NCBI GenBank assembly: GCA_020851115.1
Contig: JADZDJ010000158.1
Span: 1-64,000 of the forward strand
Source: Pirellulales bacterium
GTDB lineage: Bacteria > Planctomycetota > Planctomycetia > Pirellulales > JADZDJ01
DNA: 64,000 bases
Direction of reading: 5' to 3'
The notes under the pieces are model-generated. The model was not told the DNA's origin, did no database searches, and was given only the letters and a program-made list of their open reading frames with translations. A program made the position numbers and the translations under genes. Positions 44,312 through 55,208 of the stretch are shown here, in pieces. How positions within the stretch are numbered: position 1 is the stretch's first letter; every line of letters starts with the position of its first letter.

Positions 44312-45307
44312 TCATCCGCCGACTCTCACAACAGTTCGGCCAAGGATCTTGCCGGCCAAAATATCGTGAATCTTCGGCTCGAGTTGGGCGAGCATAACTT
44401 CGGTCGCCAGCGACTCGATGTCGGTCAGCTTCGACGCGGCCAAGTTCGACCAAATTGCTGCTCGGCGCTGGGCAGGATACGAAACCGAATCGATCCCTGC
44501 CAGTGTAACGCCGCGCAGAATAAATGGATAAACGGTGAGAGGCAAATCGGTGCCGCCAACCAGCCCGCAAGCGGCCACACAACCCCGCGGCTGTGTCGAG
44601 CGAATCACCGTTGCCAGCGTTTCACCGCCAACGGTATCCGCCACAGCAGCCCAGCGCGCATTCAACAGCGGCTTATCCGAACGATCAACAATGGCTTTTC
44701 GTGGGAGAATCTCGGATGCTCCAAGCCGCATCAGCAATTCGGCACTCTGCGGTTTACCGCTGACGGCGCTGACGCGGTAGCCGCGCTTCGCTAGCAAACC
44801 GACCGCCAGCGATCCTACGCCGCCGCTCGCACCAGTGACGAGAATAGGCCCAGAATCGGGAGATACACCTTGTCGCTCGATCGATTCGAGGCATATTGCC
44901 GCAGTAAACCCTGCAGTCCCATAGATCATGCTTTCTCGGAGCGTCATGCCCGAAGGAAGCACCACGGCCCACTCGGCCGGAATACGAACCATTTCCGCAA
45001 AGCCACCCCAACGATCGGCTCCCAGTTCAAATCCGGTAACAATGACCTCGTCTCCCGTCAGAAATCTCGGCGACGCACTCTGAACAACGATTCCGGCCGC
45101 GTCGATGCCTGGTACGTGCGGAAACCGACGCACGACTCCCGGATGTCCGGTGGCCGACAGTGCGTCTTTGTAGTTGAGCGACGAAAAATGCACCCGAACG
45201 AGTAGGTCGCCTGCGGGCAACTCGCTGACGAGCCGCTTTTCAAGGGATCGAGTGATCTGACCGCTATCCGATTTTGTCACCAACAGGCAATCAAATGTTT
45301 CGCCCAT
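44312..45307 (-). CDS. acuI: Acrylyl-CoA reductase / quinone oxidoreductase, YhdH-AcuI type
   Basis: 331 residues of the zinc-free MDR superfamily. Diagnostic segments are VHFSSLNYKDALSATG, the early PHVPGIDAAGIV, GTAGFTAAICLESIE and the NADPH motif GASGGVGSLAVGLLAKRGY with VSGKPQ. GCVAACGLVGG and LPLTVYPFILRGVTLAGIDSV near the end match YhdH/AcuI. Such enzymes reduce acrylyl-CoA to propionyl-CoA with NADPH, protecting against acrylate. No dddP/prp gene is adjacent. The neighbour on the left is the deleted IS, and the gene itself appears intact. Confidence 0.88.
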   Translation of the reverse strand: MGETFDCLLVTKSDSGQITRSLEKRLVSELPAGDLLVRVHFSSLNYKDALSATGHPGVVRRFPHVPGIDAAGIVVQSASPRFLTGDEVIVTGFELGADRWGGFAEMVRIPAEWAVVLPSGMTLRESMIYGTAGFTAAICLESIERQGVSPDSGPILVTGASGGVGSLAVGLLAKRGYRVSAVSGKPQSAELLMRLGASEILPRKAIVDRSDKPLLNARWAAVADTVGGETLATVIRSTQPRGCVAACGLVGGTDLPLTVYPFILRGVTLAGIDSVSYPAQRRAAIWSNLAASKLTDIESLATEVMLAQLEPKIHDILAGKILGRTVVRVGG

Positions 45308-45682
45308 AGCACTACGTCGGTAGGAAAGTTTCCGTGGCGGCGCTCTTCACGGGGGGGTGCAAGAAGCGAATGTTTTGGCGCTGGTATATCGTAGCTGACC
45401 GCTGCGTTTTCTCACACCAGCGATGAAATGTTGCATCAAACTTTGACCGGCTTCGCGCACCGAACTGGTAGCTACATTGAACTTCGTGACGATTTTCACA
45501 AGCTTCAACGTTCGATTTTCCAATGGGATTTCAAGCAATTTCAATCTACCTTCGCTGTAAATCTTTCAAGAACCCGGTGAACCTGAAACCCGAAAGGGCT
45601 GTCGTTCGTAATACTGGTACGGTGTTTGCTCCAATTTGCCTGCCAGAACAGGAAGATCACCCTTGAGGTGAAGGAGAAAGCG
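45308..45682. other. Gene-free region
   Basis: About 375 bases between divergent genes. A 65-residue minus-strand frame (45347-45544) has no recognisable features and no ribosome binding site, so it was not called. No clear promoter was seen. Confidence 0.4.
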
Positions 45683-45940
45683 ATGGCAAAGCGATCCCGC
45701 TCGCGAAAAAGGGCTGACGGAATGCAAGCTGCAGATCACCGATTGCCTGCGGTGTTGGCGGACGAAGCGCAATGGACCGTCGATGGCCCAGCTTATGCCG
45801 AGTTCTGCATCCGCATTGATCGCAAATTGGAAACGCTAGTTTCACATTGGATTCACTTCGCGACACCTGGATCGACCAATGTCCGTCGCGTCGTTCGCCA
45901 GAAGGGCCACGAGCAACGTCGCAAAGATGTTGCCACATAA
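45683..45940 (+). CDS. Small basic hypothetical protein
   Basis: 85 residues from ATG 45683 with GGAG upstream. The N-terminus is very basic (AKRSRSRKRADG) and the middle has FCIRIDRKLETLVSHWIHFA. I do not recognise the family. The good ribosome binding site and sensible composition favour it over the antisense frame at 45853-46161. It may be a DNA-associated or mobile-element-linked protein; this is only a guess from charge and position near an IS remnant. Confidence 0.45.
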   Translation: MAKRSRSRKRADGMQAADHRLPAVLADEAQWTVDGPAYAEFCIRIDRKLETLVSHWIHFATPGSTNVRRVVRQKGHEQRRKDVAT

Positions 45941-46362
45941 GCAACGGTATGGATGCCGAATAGAATCGTCGGTTGGGTTTTGAGTGCGTGGCTAAACTTG
46001 ATGCCACATTTAATACCTTGGTACGTATTGGTTTGCCCAGCGTGACCTGCCGGCAACTTCGGAAGAAATCTTGAGGTCACACTCTTCCAGGTGCAGCGGC
46101 CAGTCGCATCGTCGTGCAATCCTGGTGGCTTGTTGAGCTGTCCACGGCAGCCATATTCCAACGCACAGCCGAGATCATCGAGACCACCAGCATCGCAATG
46201 CCGTCGCGCGTAAAAGCCAACCCGAAAACGCGAAACTCAAACTGCTGAATCTCGGCATCTGCCTCAGTGACCTCAAAAAATGCGATTTAGAATCGAGTTA
46301 GCACTGTAGTACTTCGTGCGAGGGCGAACAGGACAGTCCTTGCAAATTGGCGATGCGGTGGA
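45941..46362. other. Gene-free region, uncertain
   Basis: About 420 bases. A 102-residue minus-strand frame (45853-46161) overlaps the small gene above; it shows no domain I know. The rest holds nothing recognisable. Confidence 0.35.
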
Positions 46363-47823
46363 CTATGCCGCTAGCCGCGGTTTACGTTTTGCAAACGTCC
46401 ATTCTCCCAGCACCGACAATGCTATGCGGTCTTCCAAATTCGGCCGAAACACCGTGAGTAGCATCAGCGGCAAGTACCAAGCCATGTGGATGCCGCCGCC
46501 GAGTGGATGCCAAAACTGAGTGCCGATCATCACCGCAGCCGAACAGCTCATCAAGGTTCCCAGATTCTTTTGCGCGGGCCAGATTGCCAGCGTGACGCAC
46601 ATCACCACGAATGCGGCGAGCACGGGAATGCGATAGACCGGATCGTTGTAGGGCAGACCCCAAAAGCCGTGTAATTGATCTTGCTTAATCCGCGGAAAGA
46701 TCCAGCCGAACATCTGCCGCAAGTCGGCCATGAACGAGCCGCTTTCTGGATTGAAATAAAGTACAACGACCATGATGCCCAGCACCGCCAATACGCCGCC
46801 GACAAACCGCCAAATTCCGCGTTGGGCGTAGAAACCGCACCACAGCGGCAACAAAAACACCGCGTAATAGGTGGTACCCACCGCGACGCCCATCAAGATG
46901 CCCGCCACGAGCGGGCGGCGATACATGACGACCGTCCAAATGAGCAGCGCTGCAGGCAGCACATCGTAAGCACGGTCGGTAAACATTGCCGTGTAAGGCA
47001 CGAGTAAGTAGAGGACTGCGGCGGCAATGCCGGTCTTGATATTGTCAAAATGCCGGTAGCCAATCACGATCATGCCGACAATGATTGCCAAATGCGAAAG
47101 GATGGCAATCGCGTGGGCGGCATACAAGCTGGCTTGGTCGAACGCCGTGGATTCACCCGGCGGAAGGGTCGTTTGGTCGGAATCGGTCGTGAAAAACAAT
47201 CGCACAGGAGCGCGCCACAAGCGGATAAACCAAGGATATCCAGGGCCGTATCGCAACAGCGGCTCGTCGGCCGCCGCCGACTGGCCAGCGCTAGCCGCCG
47301 CCTCGGCCTTCTCAGGGGCAGGATCTGCAGCGGCTGGTACTCCCGTGGAATCGGTCTTAGCCAGGTTTGGGTTTGCGTTTGCCTCGCCGGCAGCCGCCGG
47401 GTCAATCACAACCTGCGCAGTCGCGCCGATGCTTCCAGGGCTGGGAGTTTTCTCGGTCAACACGTTGGCCATCAAAAAGACCAGTAGCGAGACGCCCAGA
47501 AATGTCAGTCCCCCGACCGACAAGTTCGGCTCCAGCAACGGCCGGCGGACCATCAATGGATCGAGCAGCATCCGAACGACGAACAGCCCGCCTACCACAA
47601 ACAGCCAGATATACCCGGTCTGTTCAAAAGCAGGGATGCCCTTTTCGTGCCCAGAAATGACAAATATCAATCCAGGCGTGAGCAAAATTAGGCCGATCAG
47701 GTCGAGATTTCGCACACTCCAAACACGACTGAACTTGAAATACAGCGTGATAATCAGCAGCGATGCGAGATAGGCCCATGAGCCGGACTTTACTCGCTCG
47801 TAATGAAGAAGTATGTCGTGCAT
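46363..47823 (-). CDS. Multi-pass membrane protein (glycosyltransferase-like architecture)
   Basis: 486 residues with about ten to twelve hydrophobic helices and an Ala/Pro/Glu-rich extracytoplasmic loop (about residues 125-190). The alternation of long helices with DRAYDVLPAALLIW and a mid WGLPYNDPVYRIPVL loop recalls GT-C/GT87-type polyprenol-dependent glycosyltransferases, but I do not see the early DxD/ED catalytic loop clearly, so the activity is not claimed. No signal peptide. It stands alone between the deleted IS region and ettA. Confidence 0.65.
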   Translation of the reverse strand: MHDILLHYERVKSGSWAYLASLLIITLYFKFSRVWSVRNLDLIGLILLTPGLIFVISGHEKGIPAFEQTGYIWLFVVGGLFVVRMLLDPLMVRRPLLEPNLSVGGLTFLGVSLLVFLMANVLTEKTPSPGSIGATAQVVIDPAAAGEANANPNLAKTDSTGVPAAADPAPEKAEAAASAGQSAAADEPLLRYGPGYPWFIRLWRAPVRLFFTTDSDQTTLPPGESTAFDQASLYAAHAIAILSHLAIIVGMIVIGYRHFDNIKTGIAAAVLYLLVPYTAMFTDRAYDVLPAALLIWTVVMYRRPLVAGILMGVAVGTTYYAVFLLPLWCGFYAQRGIWRFVGGVLAVLGIMVVVLYFNPESGSFMADLRQMFGWIFPRIKQDQLHGFWGLPYNDPVYRIPVLAAFVVMCVTLAIWPAQKNLGTLMSCSAAVMIGTQFWHPLGGGIHMAWYLPLMLLTVFRPNLEDRIALSVLGEWTFAKRKPRLAA

Positions 47824-48302
47824 TACTTAATCGTCAGTCGAAGGGGGCGCATCCTTTCGCCGCTATTGGTGTTCGAATCGACTTCCCGTCGGGGAATGGG
47901 TTCCCGTCCTACAACCGAGCAAACATCCGTTGCACCGTGGTCAAGCCGAAAATGTCGGAACTTGCGTGAGAATCTGCGTGGGAGGGGACGAATTGATTCG
48001 TCCGATTGGCACAGCCAACGACAACATCCCGATATCCAACTAGCCAAGATACGCGGATTCCGGCGATTTGCAATATGTTGATCATTACCCAAGAAACCCA
48101 CTGCCGCCCGCATCTCGACGTGCCGGTCACCAATTGCCAAGGCAATTGAGCGATCTCGCCCCCCCTTTTTTGCATGTTCCCTTGATCTTGGAAGGTATTT
48201 GTTGGCACGCCATCGACGTCTTCACGCGCGGAAATGCCGATGGTTTGGTTGGAACGGTTGTCGGCGACTTGCAAATCGACTTCACGGTTTACTTCGTCGC
48301 GG
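47824..48302. other. Gene-free region with two perfect palindromes
   Basis: About 480 bases between two minus-strand genes. It contains hairpins GGACGAA-TTGA-TTCGTCC at 47986-48003 and CAATTGCC-AA-GGCAATTG at 48131-48148. A 121-residue minus frame (47909-48274) has no family features and was not called. Confidence 0.45.
48131..48148. repeat. 18-base near-perfect palindrome
   Basis: CAATTGCC (48131-48138), AA, GGCAATTG (48141-48148): perfect 8-bp arms around two bases. It could be an operator-like site or an mRNA hairpin ending ettA transcripts. Confidence 0.4.
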
Positions 48303-49982
<1,680 letters not shown>

Positions 49983-50292
49983 TGCGAGACGGGCTGGAGG
50001 TTCAAATTAAGAGGTTAGAGGTTGCAGGTAGTGGGGGCTAGCGACGAAGTTGGCTGCATGGAGCATTCTTTCTAGCCGCTAACCTCTTGCGAGGGTTGTA
50101 ACGATCATATCGCCACATTGAGCCGCGCGATAAGGGGTTCCAGAGGCTGACGGCGGCAAGCGACGAAAAATATCCCATAGTTTGAGTAGCAATTCGCTGG
50201 CCGGGGCAGGCTTGGCCAGTTCCAGATTGCACGCGAACGCGCGCCCACGAGCGCACGTCCGCAGGATTCTTCGTCGATGAGGGGCATATACG
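49983..50292. other. Divergent region ettA / PilZ gene
   Basis: About 310 bases holding the ettA leader with a nested inverted repeat (50009-50088). No other gene is seen; no clear promoter could be chosen. Confidence 0.45.
50009..50088 (-). promoter_or_regulatory. Nested long-range hairpin in the ettA leader
   Basis: AAGAGGTTAG (50009-50018) is a perfect inverted repeat of CTAACCTCTT (50079-50088), and inside it GGCTAG (50036-50041) pairs with CTAGCC (50072-50077). In the minus-strand transcript this gives a branched stem ending about 25 bases before the ettA start, just ahead of AATTT. It may affect translation or termination. Confidence 0.45.
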
Positions 50293-50691
50293 ATGGAGAC
50301 GATGAATGTCGAGCAGCCGGCTGCGCAGGAGCTGGCCAAACCGTTGCCAGATCGGCTTGTGAAGTTTATTCGTCGCGTGATTCGCGGCGAGAAGTTCTAT
50401 TCTGGCCCAGAGCGGCGAATAAGCCTGCGATATCCGATCACGATGCCGGTGCGCGTCACTCCGCTCGACGACCATCAGCAGCCGACGAATGAGCCGTTCT
50501 TGGCCGTGACTCGCGATATTTCCGTGACGGGCTTGTGCTTTTATCACACGCATCCGGTGAAGCAAACCTATCTGCAAATGGAGTTGACAGGCCCTTCGCT
50601 CGAACAATGCACGGTGCTGCTTAAGGCGGCGCGCTGCCGGCCGGCCGGACCATTCTACGAGATTGGCGGCCGATTCTTGGGCGAAGCATAG
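50293..50691 (+). CDS. PilZ domain protein (c-di-GMP binding)
   Basis: 132 residues. The two PilZ ligand motifs are present: RRISLR (41-46, fitting RxxxR) and DISVTG (75-80, fitting DxSxxG), with a beta-barrel pattern after them. About 35 N-terminal residues precede the domain. The protein is therefore likely to bind cyclic di-GMP and act as an adaptor on motility, adhesion or polysaccharide output; no partner gene is adjacent. ATG 50302 is a possible alternative start. Confidence 0.82.
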   Translation: METMNVEQPAAQELAKPLPDRLVKFIRRVIRGEKFYSGPERRISLRYPITMPVRVTPLDDHQQPTNEPFLAVTRDISVTGLCFYHTHPVKQTYLQMELTGPSLEQCTVLLKAARCRPAGPFYEIGGRFLGEA

Positions 50692-51818
50692 ACGGACAAC
50701 CAGACAGGAAAGGTATGTCGTGTCGCTGCTAGCGACCGGCTGTCAGGCCAAGCTGCCTGCAAATCATTCGCCCAGCATGTCCGCGAGCTTCAGGGGGCAT
50801 GCCGGCCTCTCTGTTTTGGTTGTCACGGCTGTTTTACCCCTTGTGTTTACGTTACATATACCGATGTATGCTACCAGTGATTCGCGAGGTGTCAACTGGC
50901 GGAGGTCGCATACTTTGGAACAAGAAGCGAAACCGGGGACCGTTCGCTCTTCCGCAGATTTACCGCGGAATTCGATGATGGGGTCATGACGCGATTTTCA
51001 AATAAATTTTTTGTGGTGGAAATGAAGGATTCGGAAACGTGCGTTTTTCCCAATCGCCACGAAGGTTTTCGCGGCATTCATTTCCGGTTCATTTCCGGGG
51101 GGGTGCGCAAAATACTGGCCGGCGGAAGCAAAATGGATCGGGAATTTACGAGTGTTTTCGAGGTTTGAGGCGTGGCGAGGGTCGATGGAAAATAAGGGGG
51201 TGAATGCTCAATGCTGGTTGTTTTATGCATCGTGCGGGCGTCTATAGGCAACATCATGCAGCGGCGCAGAGCGGGCATGGAAGCCGTCGAGTGATAAGCC
51301 TTGAGCGAACTGCGACACGGCCGGGCGGTGGCCGTGGGTGGAGGTGTGAAGGATCAATTGTCAAAGATCGTCGACCGCGACATGCCGTTTAGCACGGCGG
51401 GCCGCACCAGCGATAGTGCTGGCCTGTCCATGTTATCGCATGTATAGGTTCCTGTCAAGGGGCGAGGGATTGGATATTTGGGATTAGGGCTGCCGGGCGG
51501 AGATGGGACCGCAAAAGCACGAAAACACGAACGAAAGCAGAGACCACTTGCCCAGTTCACTCGTGATTTACCAAGGCCGGTATGCAGGAGGATGATTTCG
51601 GGGTTCGATGGCTGGCCTGCGTGGGCCACGGGCCAATCTACCACAGCCAATTTGCTTAGCGCGAAGATGTCCAAAATGGCAAGCCTACCCCTGCGCTCAA
51701 GTCCAGCAAGGAGTCGCTGGGACCGCTCCGATGCATCGAACCGCTCGATGGCCGTCCAATTGCAATCTCTGGCGAAAGCGGCTTGGCAAAGGAGGCAACG
51801 ACAGGTTCGCCACGAATT
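50692..51818. other. 1.1-kb gene-free region with possible ncRNA promoter
   Basis: The largest stretch without a recognisable gene. Open frames (for example 50663-50989, 50986-51168, 51354-51674) have no domain, no good start signals and odd composition. It contains a minus-strand promoter-like pair at 51430-51458 and downstream hairpins CCAGC/GCTGG near 51397-51412 and CACGGCC/GGCCGTG near 51318-51340. Confidence 0.45.
51430..51458 (-). promoter_or_regulatory. Strong promoter-like sequence without a downstream gene
   Basis: On the minus strand TTGACA (51458-51453) and TAACAT (51435-51430) are separated by exactly 17 bases. The -35 is a perfect consensus. No protein gene follows for about 700 bases on that strand, so a small RNA is possible. 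Confidence 0.4.
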
Positions 51819-52274
51819 TCACCGCTGACGCCGATGCAGCGTACATGCGTTGTCATCGCAATCCTCGACTTTGCCGAAGCGATAGCGACGTCGAGCAATT
51901 TGCTGATACATCCATTGCCAGAGCGGCAAACTGCCGGGAATGTGTAAGATCGGGGCCAGCCACCACAACCGCCGTAGCCGTCGGGTGAGGTAGCGAATGG
52001 CAGCCGCGCCACCGTAGCGAGTGCCGCAGCGATCAACGACATAGATTTGCTCCATCAGCATGTCGTGCGTCAGATCGGAATATCGCTCATGCACGGCTGG
52101 GTCGTGCAGCGAAAGATACGACAGTTTGCCCTGGCAATCCCACCACGCCAGCTTGCGCACTTGTGCCGTGCAAATGCGGCAGTTGCCATCATAAATGACG
52201 ACGTCGGAGTCGCGACGTTCCTCGGGCGTCGGCAAACGATCGCATGTCGATGGTGTTTCGCAAACGGCAGCCAT
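51819..52274 (-). CDS. Thiol-disulfide oxidoreductase-like DCC family protein (DUF393)
   Basis: 151 residues from ATG 52274 (52292 also possible). The hallmark is the N-terminal VVIYDGNCRICTAQVRKL, where the DxxCxxC pair gives the family its name; the following YVVDRCGTRYGGAAAIRYL and WLAPILHIPG segments fit DUF393. These small proteins are predicted thioredoxin-like disulfide enzymes with little experimental characterisation. It is transcribed away from its neighbour on the right, with a Gfo/Idh/MocA gene ending 160 bases upstream. Confidence 0.85.
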   Translation of the reverse strand: MAAVCETPSTCDRLPTPEERRDSDVVIYDGNCRICTAQVRKLAWWDCQGKLSYLSLHDPAVHERYSDLTHDMLMEQIYVVDRCGTRYGGAAAIRYLTRRLRRLWWLAPILHIPGSLPLWQWMYQQIARRRYRFGKVEDCDDNACTLHRRQR

Positions 52275-52450
52275 AGTGGAAATCGCGAGCATCGCACGGT
52301 GGAAGTCGCCGCGGAATTATACGCCGCCCCGCGAACCGCGGCGCAATATCGAGCCGCGCCCGTCAGGAAGCCGTCAAACGGGCGCAGCTCGGATTTGGCA
52401 ACGTGGATGAGCGGCACGGCTCATTCCAGCAAAACCCGCAAAGCCTGCGA

Positions 52451-53803
52451 TTAGATTACTTTTGTGATGCCCGGCATTGGCACTGCGTACATGCCGTCCG
52501 CGCCAGGAGTCACGGGTGGCTGGGCCTGGAAGTCGAGCTCCGTTGGCAAATAACTCACCGTGCTCGCCAGCGCATCGTCCCACGAGAGCACTTGCCCGCT
52601 GTAGGTACACATGCGGCCGAGAATGGCGGTCATCGTGCTTTTTGCGCCGTATTCGCCTTCGTTCAGGGGTGAGCCGGCGCGAATGCTGGCGATCAGATCC
52701 GCGTGCTCCTGTTCATAATCACGCTGCCTGCGTCCGCGCGGAAATTGCCAACTCGGCTTCGAGCCATCGGCAAAGATCTCGTGCCCGCTGATGTCGGCAT
52801 AGCCTTTCGAACCGTGGGCGTGCTCGGAGATACTGCTCCAGCAGCCCTCGGTTTGTCGGCACTGGCTGAACATTCGGGTGCCGTCGGCATATTCGAATTC
52901 CACGCAGTGATGATCGTAGATTTGACCGTAATCTGGCCCGCGACGGACCTGACTCCCCCCCATGCCGTTGGCTTTGACAGGGTAGGCGCCCTTGAGCCAA
53001 TTGATGACGTCCAGGTTGTGAATGTGCTGCTCGACGATATTGTCGCCGCAGAGCCACACGAAATAATACCAGTTGCGCAATTGGTATTCCATTTCGGACA
53101 GGTCGCGGCCGTATTGTTGCTTTAGCTCCGAGCGGCGATGCACCCACGGCGGGCCGCCGTTCCAATAGACGCGGGCGGCAATGATGTCGCCGATCGCGCC
53201 ATCTTGCAATCGCTTGATGGTTTCGATGTAACCGCCGTGATGACGGCGCTGCAGGCCGACGCCGACGCCCAGATTCTTCTTCTTCGATTCTTCGACGGCC
53301 GCCAGCACGCGCCGGACGCCGGGGGCATCGGTCGCCACGGGCTTTTCCATGAAGACATGTTTATTTGCGCTCACGGCGGCCTCGAAATGAATCGGTCGAA
53401 AACCTGGCGGTGTGGCCAAGATCACCAGATCGCAGTCGGTAGCTAGCGCTTTTTGATAAGCGTCAAGTCCGACAAAGCGCCGATCCTCTGGAACGTCGAT
53501 CATCGGGGCAATTTTCCCATTCCGCATCAACTGATCGAGCGACGAATTCAATCGATCGCCAAAGGCGTCGGCCATCGCAATCAATTTGACCCGTTGATTG
53601 GCCTGAAGTGAGTCTTGGATGGCGCCGGTTCCGCGACCCCCGCAGCCCACCAGGGCGATGCGAATGGTGTCGTCGTTTTCCGCCGCGTGGGCTTGGCGGG
53701 CCAGTGAAAACTGAGCGGCCAACCCCACGCCGACGGCGGCAGCGCTGGATGTCTTGAGAAATTCGCGGCGGTTGGCATTCTTGACAGGCGATGTGCCTGG
53801 CAT
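52451..53803 (-). CDS. Tat-exported Gfo/Idh/MocA family oxidoreductase
   Basis: 450 residues from ATG 53803 (53818 is five codons longer). A twin-arginine signal (ANRREFLKTSSAAAVGVGLA) predicts export of the folded protein. The NAD(P)-binding Rossmann fold has VGCGGRGTGAIQ and the conserved EKP in VFMEKPVA, and the C-terminal domain has WYYFVWLCGDNIVEQHIHNLD with the HxxD-type active-site residues. Such secreted GFO/IDH/MocA proteins are numerous in planctomycetes and act on sugars or their derivatives, possibly with a tightly bound cofactor. The SUMF-type gene lies immediately upstream, 85 bases away, on the same strand. Confidence 0.88.
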   Translation of the reverse strand: MPGTSPVKNANRREFLKTSSAAAVGVGLAAQFSLARQAHAAENDDTIRIALVGCGGRGTGAIQDSLQANQRVKLIAMADAFGDRLNSSLDQLMRNGKIAPMIDVPEDRRFVGLDAYQKALATDCDLVILATPPGFRPIHFEAAVSANKHVFMEKPVATDAPGVRRVLAAVEESKKKNLGVGVGLQRRHHGGYIETIKRLQDGAIGDIIAARVYWNGGPPWVHRRSELKQQYGRDLSEMEYQLRNWYYFVWLCGDNIVEQHIHNLDVINWLKGAYPVKANGMGGSQVRRGPDYGQIYDHHCVEFEYADGTRMFSQCRQTEGCWSSISEHAHGSKGYADISGHEIFADGSKPSWQFPRGRRQRDYEQEHADLIASIRAGSPLNEGEYGAKSTMTAILGRMCTYSGQVLSWDDALASTVSYLPTELDFQAQPPVTPGADGMYAVPMPGITKVI

Positions 53804-53887
53804 GGATCCTTCGTGCATGGTTAATTACTCCAATGAGAGAATGCGCGGCCGGCGAGCGTGACGATCTCGCCGGACACGAATTGATGG

Positions 53888-55024
53888 CTATTTTTCGACA
53901 ACGGCCTCCGGATAAGCAATTCTTGCCCCTTCCCCTTCAGCATCCAGGCCCTCGTCCCAGATTTTCTGTTTTTCCTCCGCGGTCGGCTCTCGCAAGGGTC
54001 GCACGACGCGGAAGCCTACCCACGGCGCATCGGTGTAATACCACACGCTTTGCGGCAATTGTGGATCTTGCTGCTTCCATTCTTGATCCGAACTGCGTCG
54101 AGCGGCGCAGCGCAGCATGGCCGGGTCGTCATCGTCCCAATGTCCACCCCGGGCGACGTGCGGGTACATCTTCGACGTGGCCGCAAACGGATTATTACTT
54201 ACCTTTCCAGCGAATTTCTGATAATAATCGGGATCGTACTGATCGAGCACCCATTCGCAGACATTGCCGTGCATGTCGTACAAGCCCCAGGGGTTGGGCT
54301 TCTTCGCGCCGAGCTTGTGATACTTGCCGTCGGCATTCTCGAAGTACCAGGCATATTCACCCAGTTTCGCCGGATCGTCGCCGAACGAATACGCGGTTTT
54401 CGTACCGGCGCGGCAGGCGTATTCCCACTCGGCCTCGGTCGGCAGCCGATAGTAGCGACCCGTTTTGGTGCTCAGCCACTTGCAATACATGCGAGCGGCA
54501 TAATGCGTCATCGCAATCGCGGGCCGTCCGTCTTTGCCCATGTCGAACGACATATCGGTATATGGGGGCGTCGGATGCGCGATGGCGTCAGCCAGTTTAT
54601 CATTCGGAGTCGCTGGCTGACTGAGCACTTTGCGGCGGTGCGCGTTCATTTTCATGGTGTATTCTTCGAACGCGTCCCAGGCGACTTCGTACTTGCCCAT
54701 CCAAAACGGCTCGACCGCGACTTCATGCTGCGGGCCTTCGTCCGGCTTTCGGCCGGGTTCGCTCTCTGGGCTACCCATCGTGAACTTGCCGCCAGGAATG
54801 GGGAGCATGTCGAATTTAGCCTCTGCGCCGACAACAATTTCCGTGTAGGGCGTCATCTCCTGCTCACTGGCCGCCGACGAATGGGGAACGGGAACCAGGG
54901 GAACCGGTGGTGTTGTCGCAGCGGTAGACGCAGTCTCGGCAACGATGGTGCCGGGTAGCGCAAACAAGAAAAAGCCGATTGCCAACAGAAAATATTGCGA
55001 CCGTGAATCTACGTTTGAATTCAT
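53888..55024 (-). CDS. Secreted SUMF1/FGE-domain protein
   Basis: 378 residues with a signal peptide (FLLAIGFFLFALPGTIVAE). The FGE-sulfatase domain starts at MLPIPGGKFTMGSPESEPGRKPDEGPQHEV and continues with MGKYEV, RLPTEAEWEYACRAGT, GLYDMHGNVCEWVLD and a late WVGFRVVR, all family standards. True formylglycine-generating enzymes need a pair of cysteines in the C-terminal part; here the NVCEW Cys is present but a second one in the right place is not obvious (RCAARR is the only later Cys), so it may be a non-catalytic or lectin-like SUMF protein. Residues 30-60 are a linker rich in Pro/Ala/Thr. Confidence 0.85.
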   Translation of the reverse strand: MNSNVDSRSQYFLLAIGFFLFALPGTIVAETASTAATTPPVPLVPVPHSSAASEQEMTPYTEIVVGAEAKFDMLPIPGGKFTMGSPESEPGRKPDEGPQHEVAVEPFWMGKYEVAWDAFEEYTMKMNAHRRKVLSQPATPNDKLADAIAHPTPPYTDMSFDMGKDGRPAIAMTHYAARMYCKWLSTKTGRYYRLPTEAEWEYACRAGTKTAYSFGDDPAKLGEYAWYFENADGKYHKLGAKKPNPWGLYDMHGNVCEWVLDQYDPDYYQKFAGKVSNNPFAATSKMYPHVARGGHWDDDDPAMLRCAARRSSDQEWKQQDPQLPQSVWYYTDAPWVGFRVVRPLREPTAEEKQKIWDEGLDAEGEGARIAYPEAVVEK

Positions 55025-55208
55025 TCAGAAAGGCCTGGTTTGGTGTAAAATTGGAAGGCGATGCTGGTCACCGCCACTGAGGTTGCCGATTCATCGGATT
55101 GATGCCTTACAGCCGCCGATCGATTCGGATTTCCTACCTCTTTGCTGGCGGCAGGGAGCAGCCAGTATGGCACACGGTCAAACAATTCACTACCACTCAG
55201 CCGTCGCA

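Noticed and set aside
45347-45544. 65-residue minus frame in gap after acuI
   Set aside because: No ribosome binding site, no recognisable motif and no partner.
45853-46161. 102-residue minus frame with a sensible-looking sequence
   Set aside because: Overlaps the plus-strand small gene that has a good ribosome binding site; no family recognised and no start signal.
47909-48274. 121-residue minus frame between ettA and the membrane protein
   Set aside because: No family features; crosses two perfect palindromes; likely non-coding.
51354-51674. 106-residue minus frame in the 1.1-kb gap
   Set aside because: Pro/Ser/Arg-rich with no domain, and it spans the best promoter-like sequence of the region.
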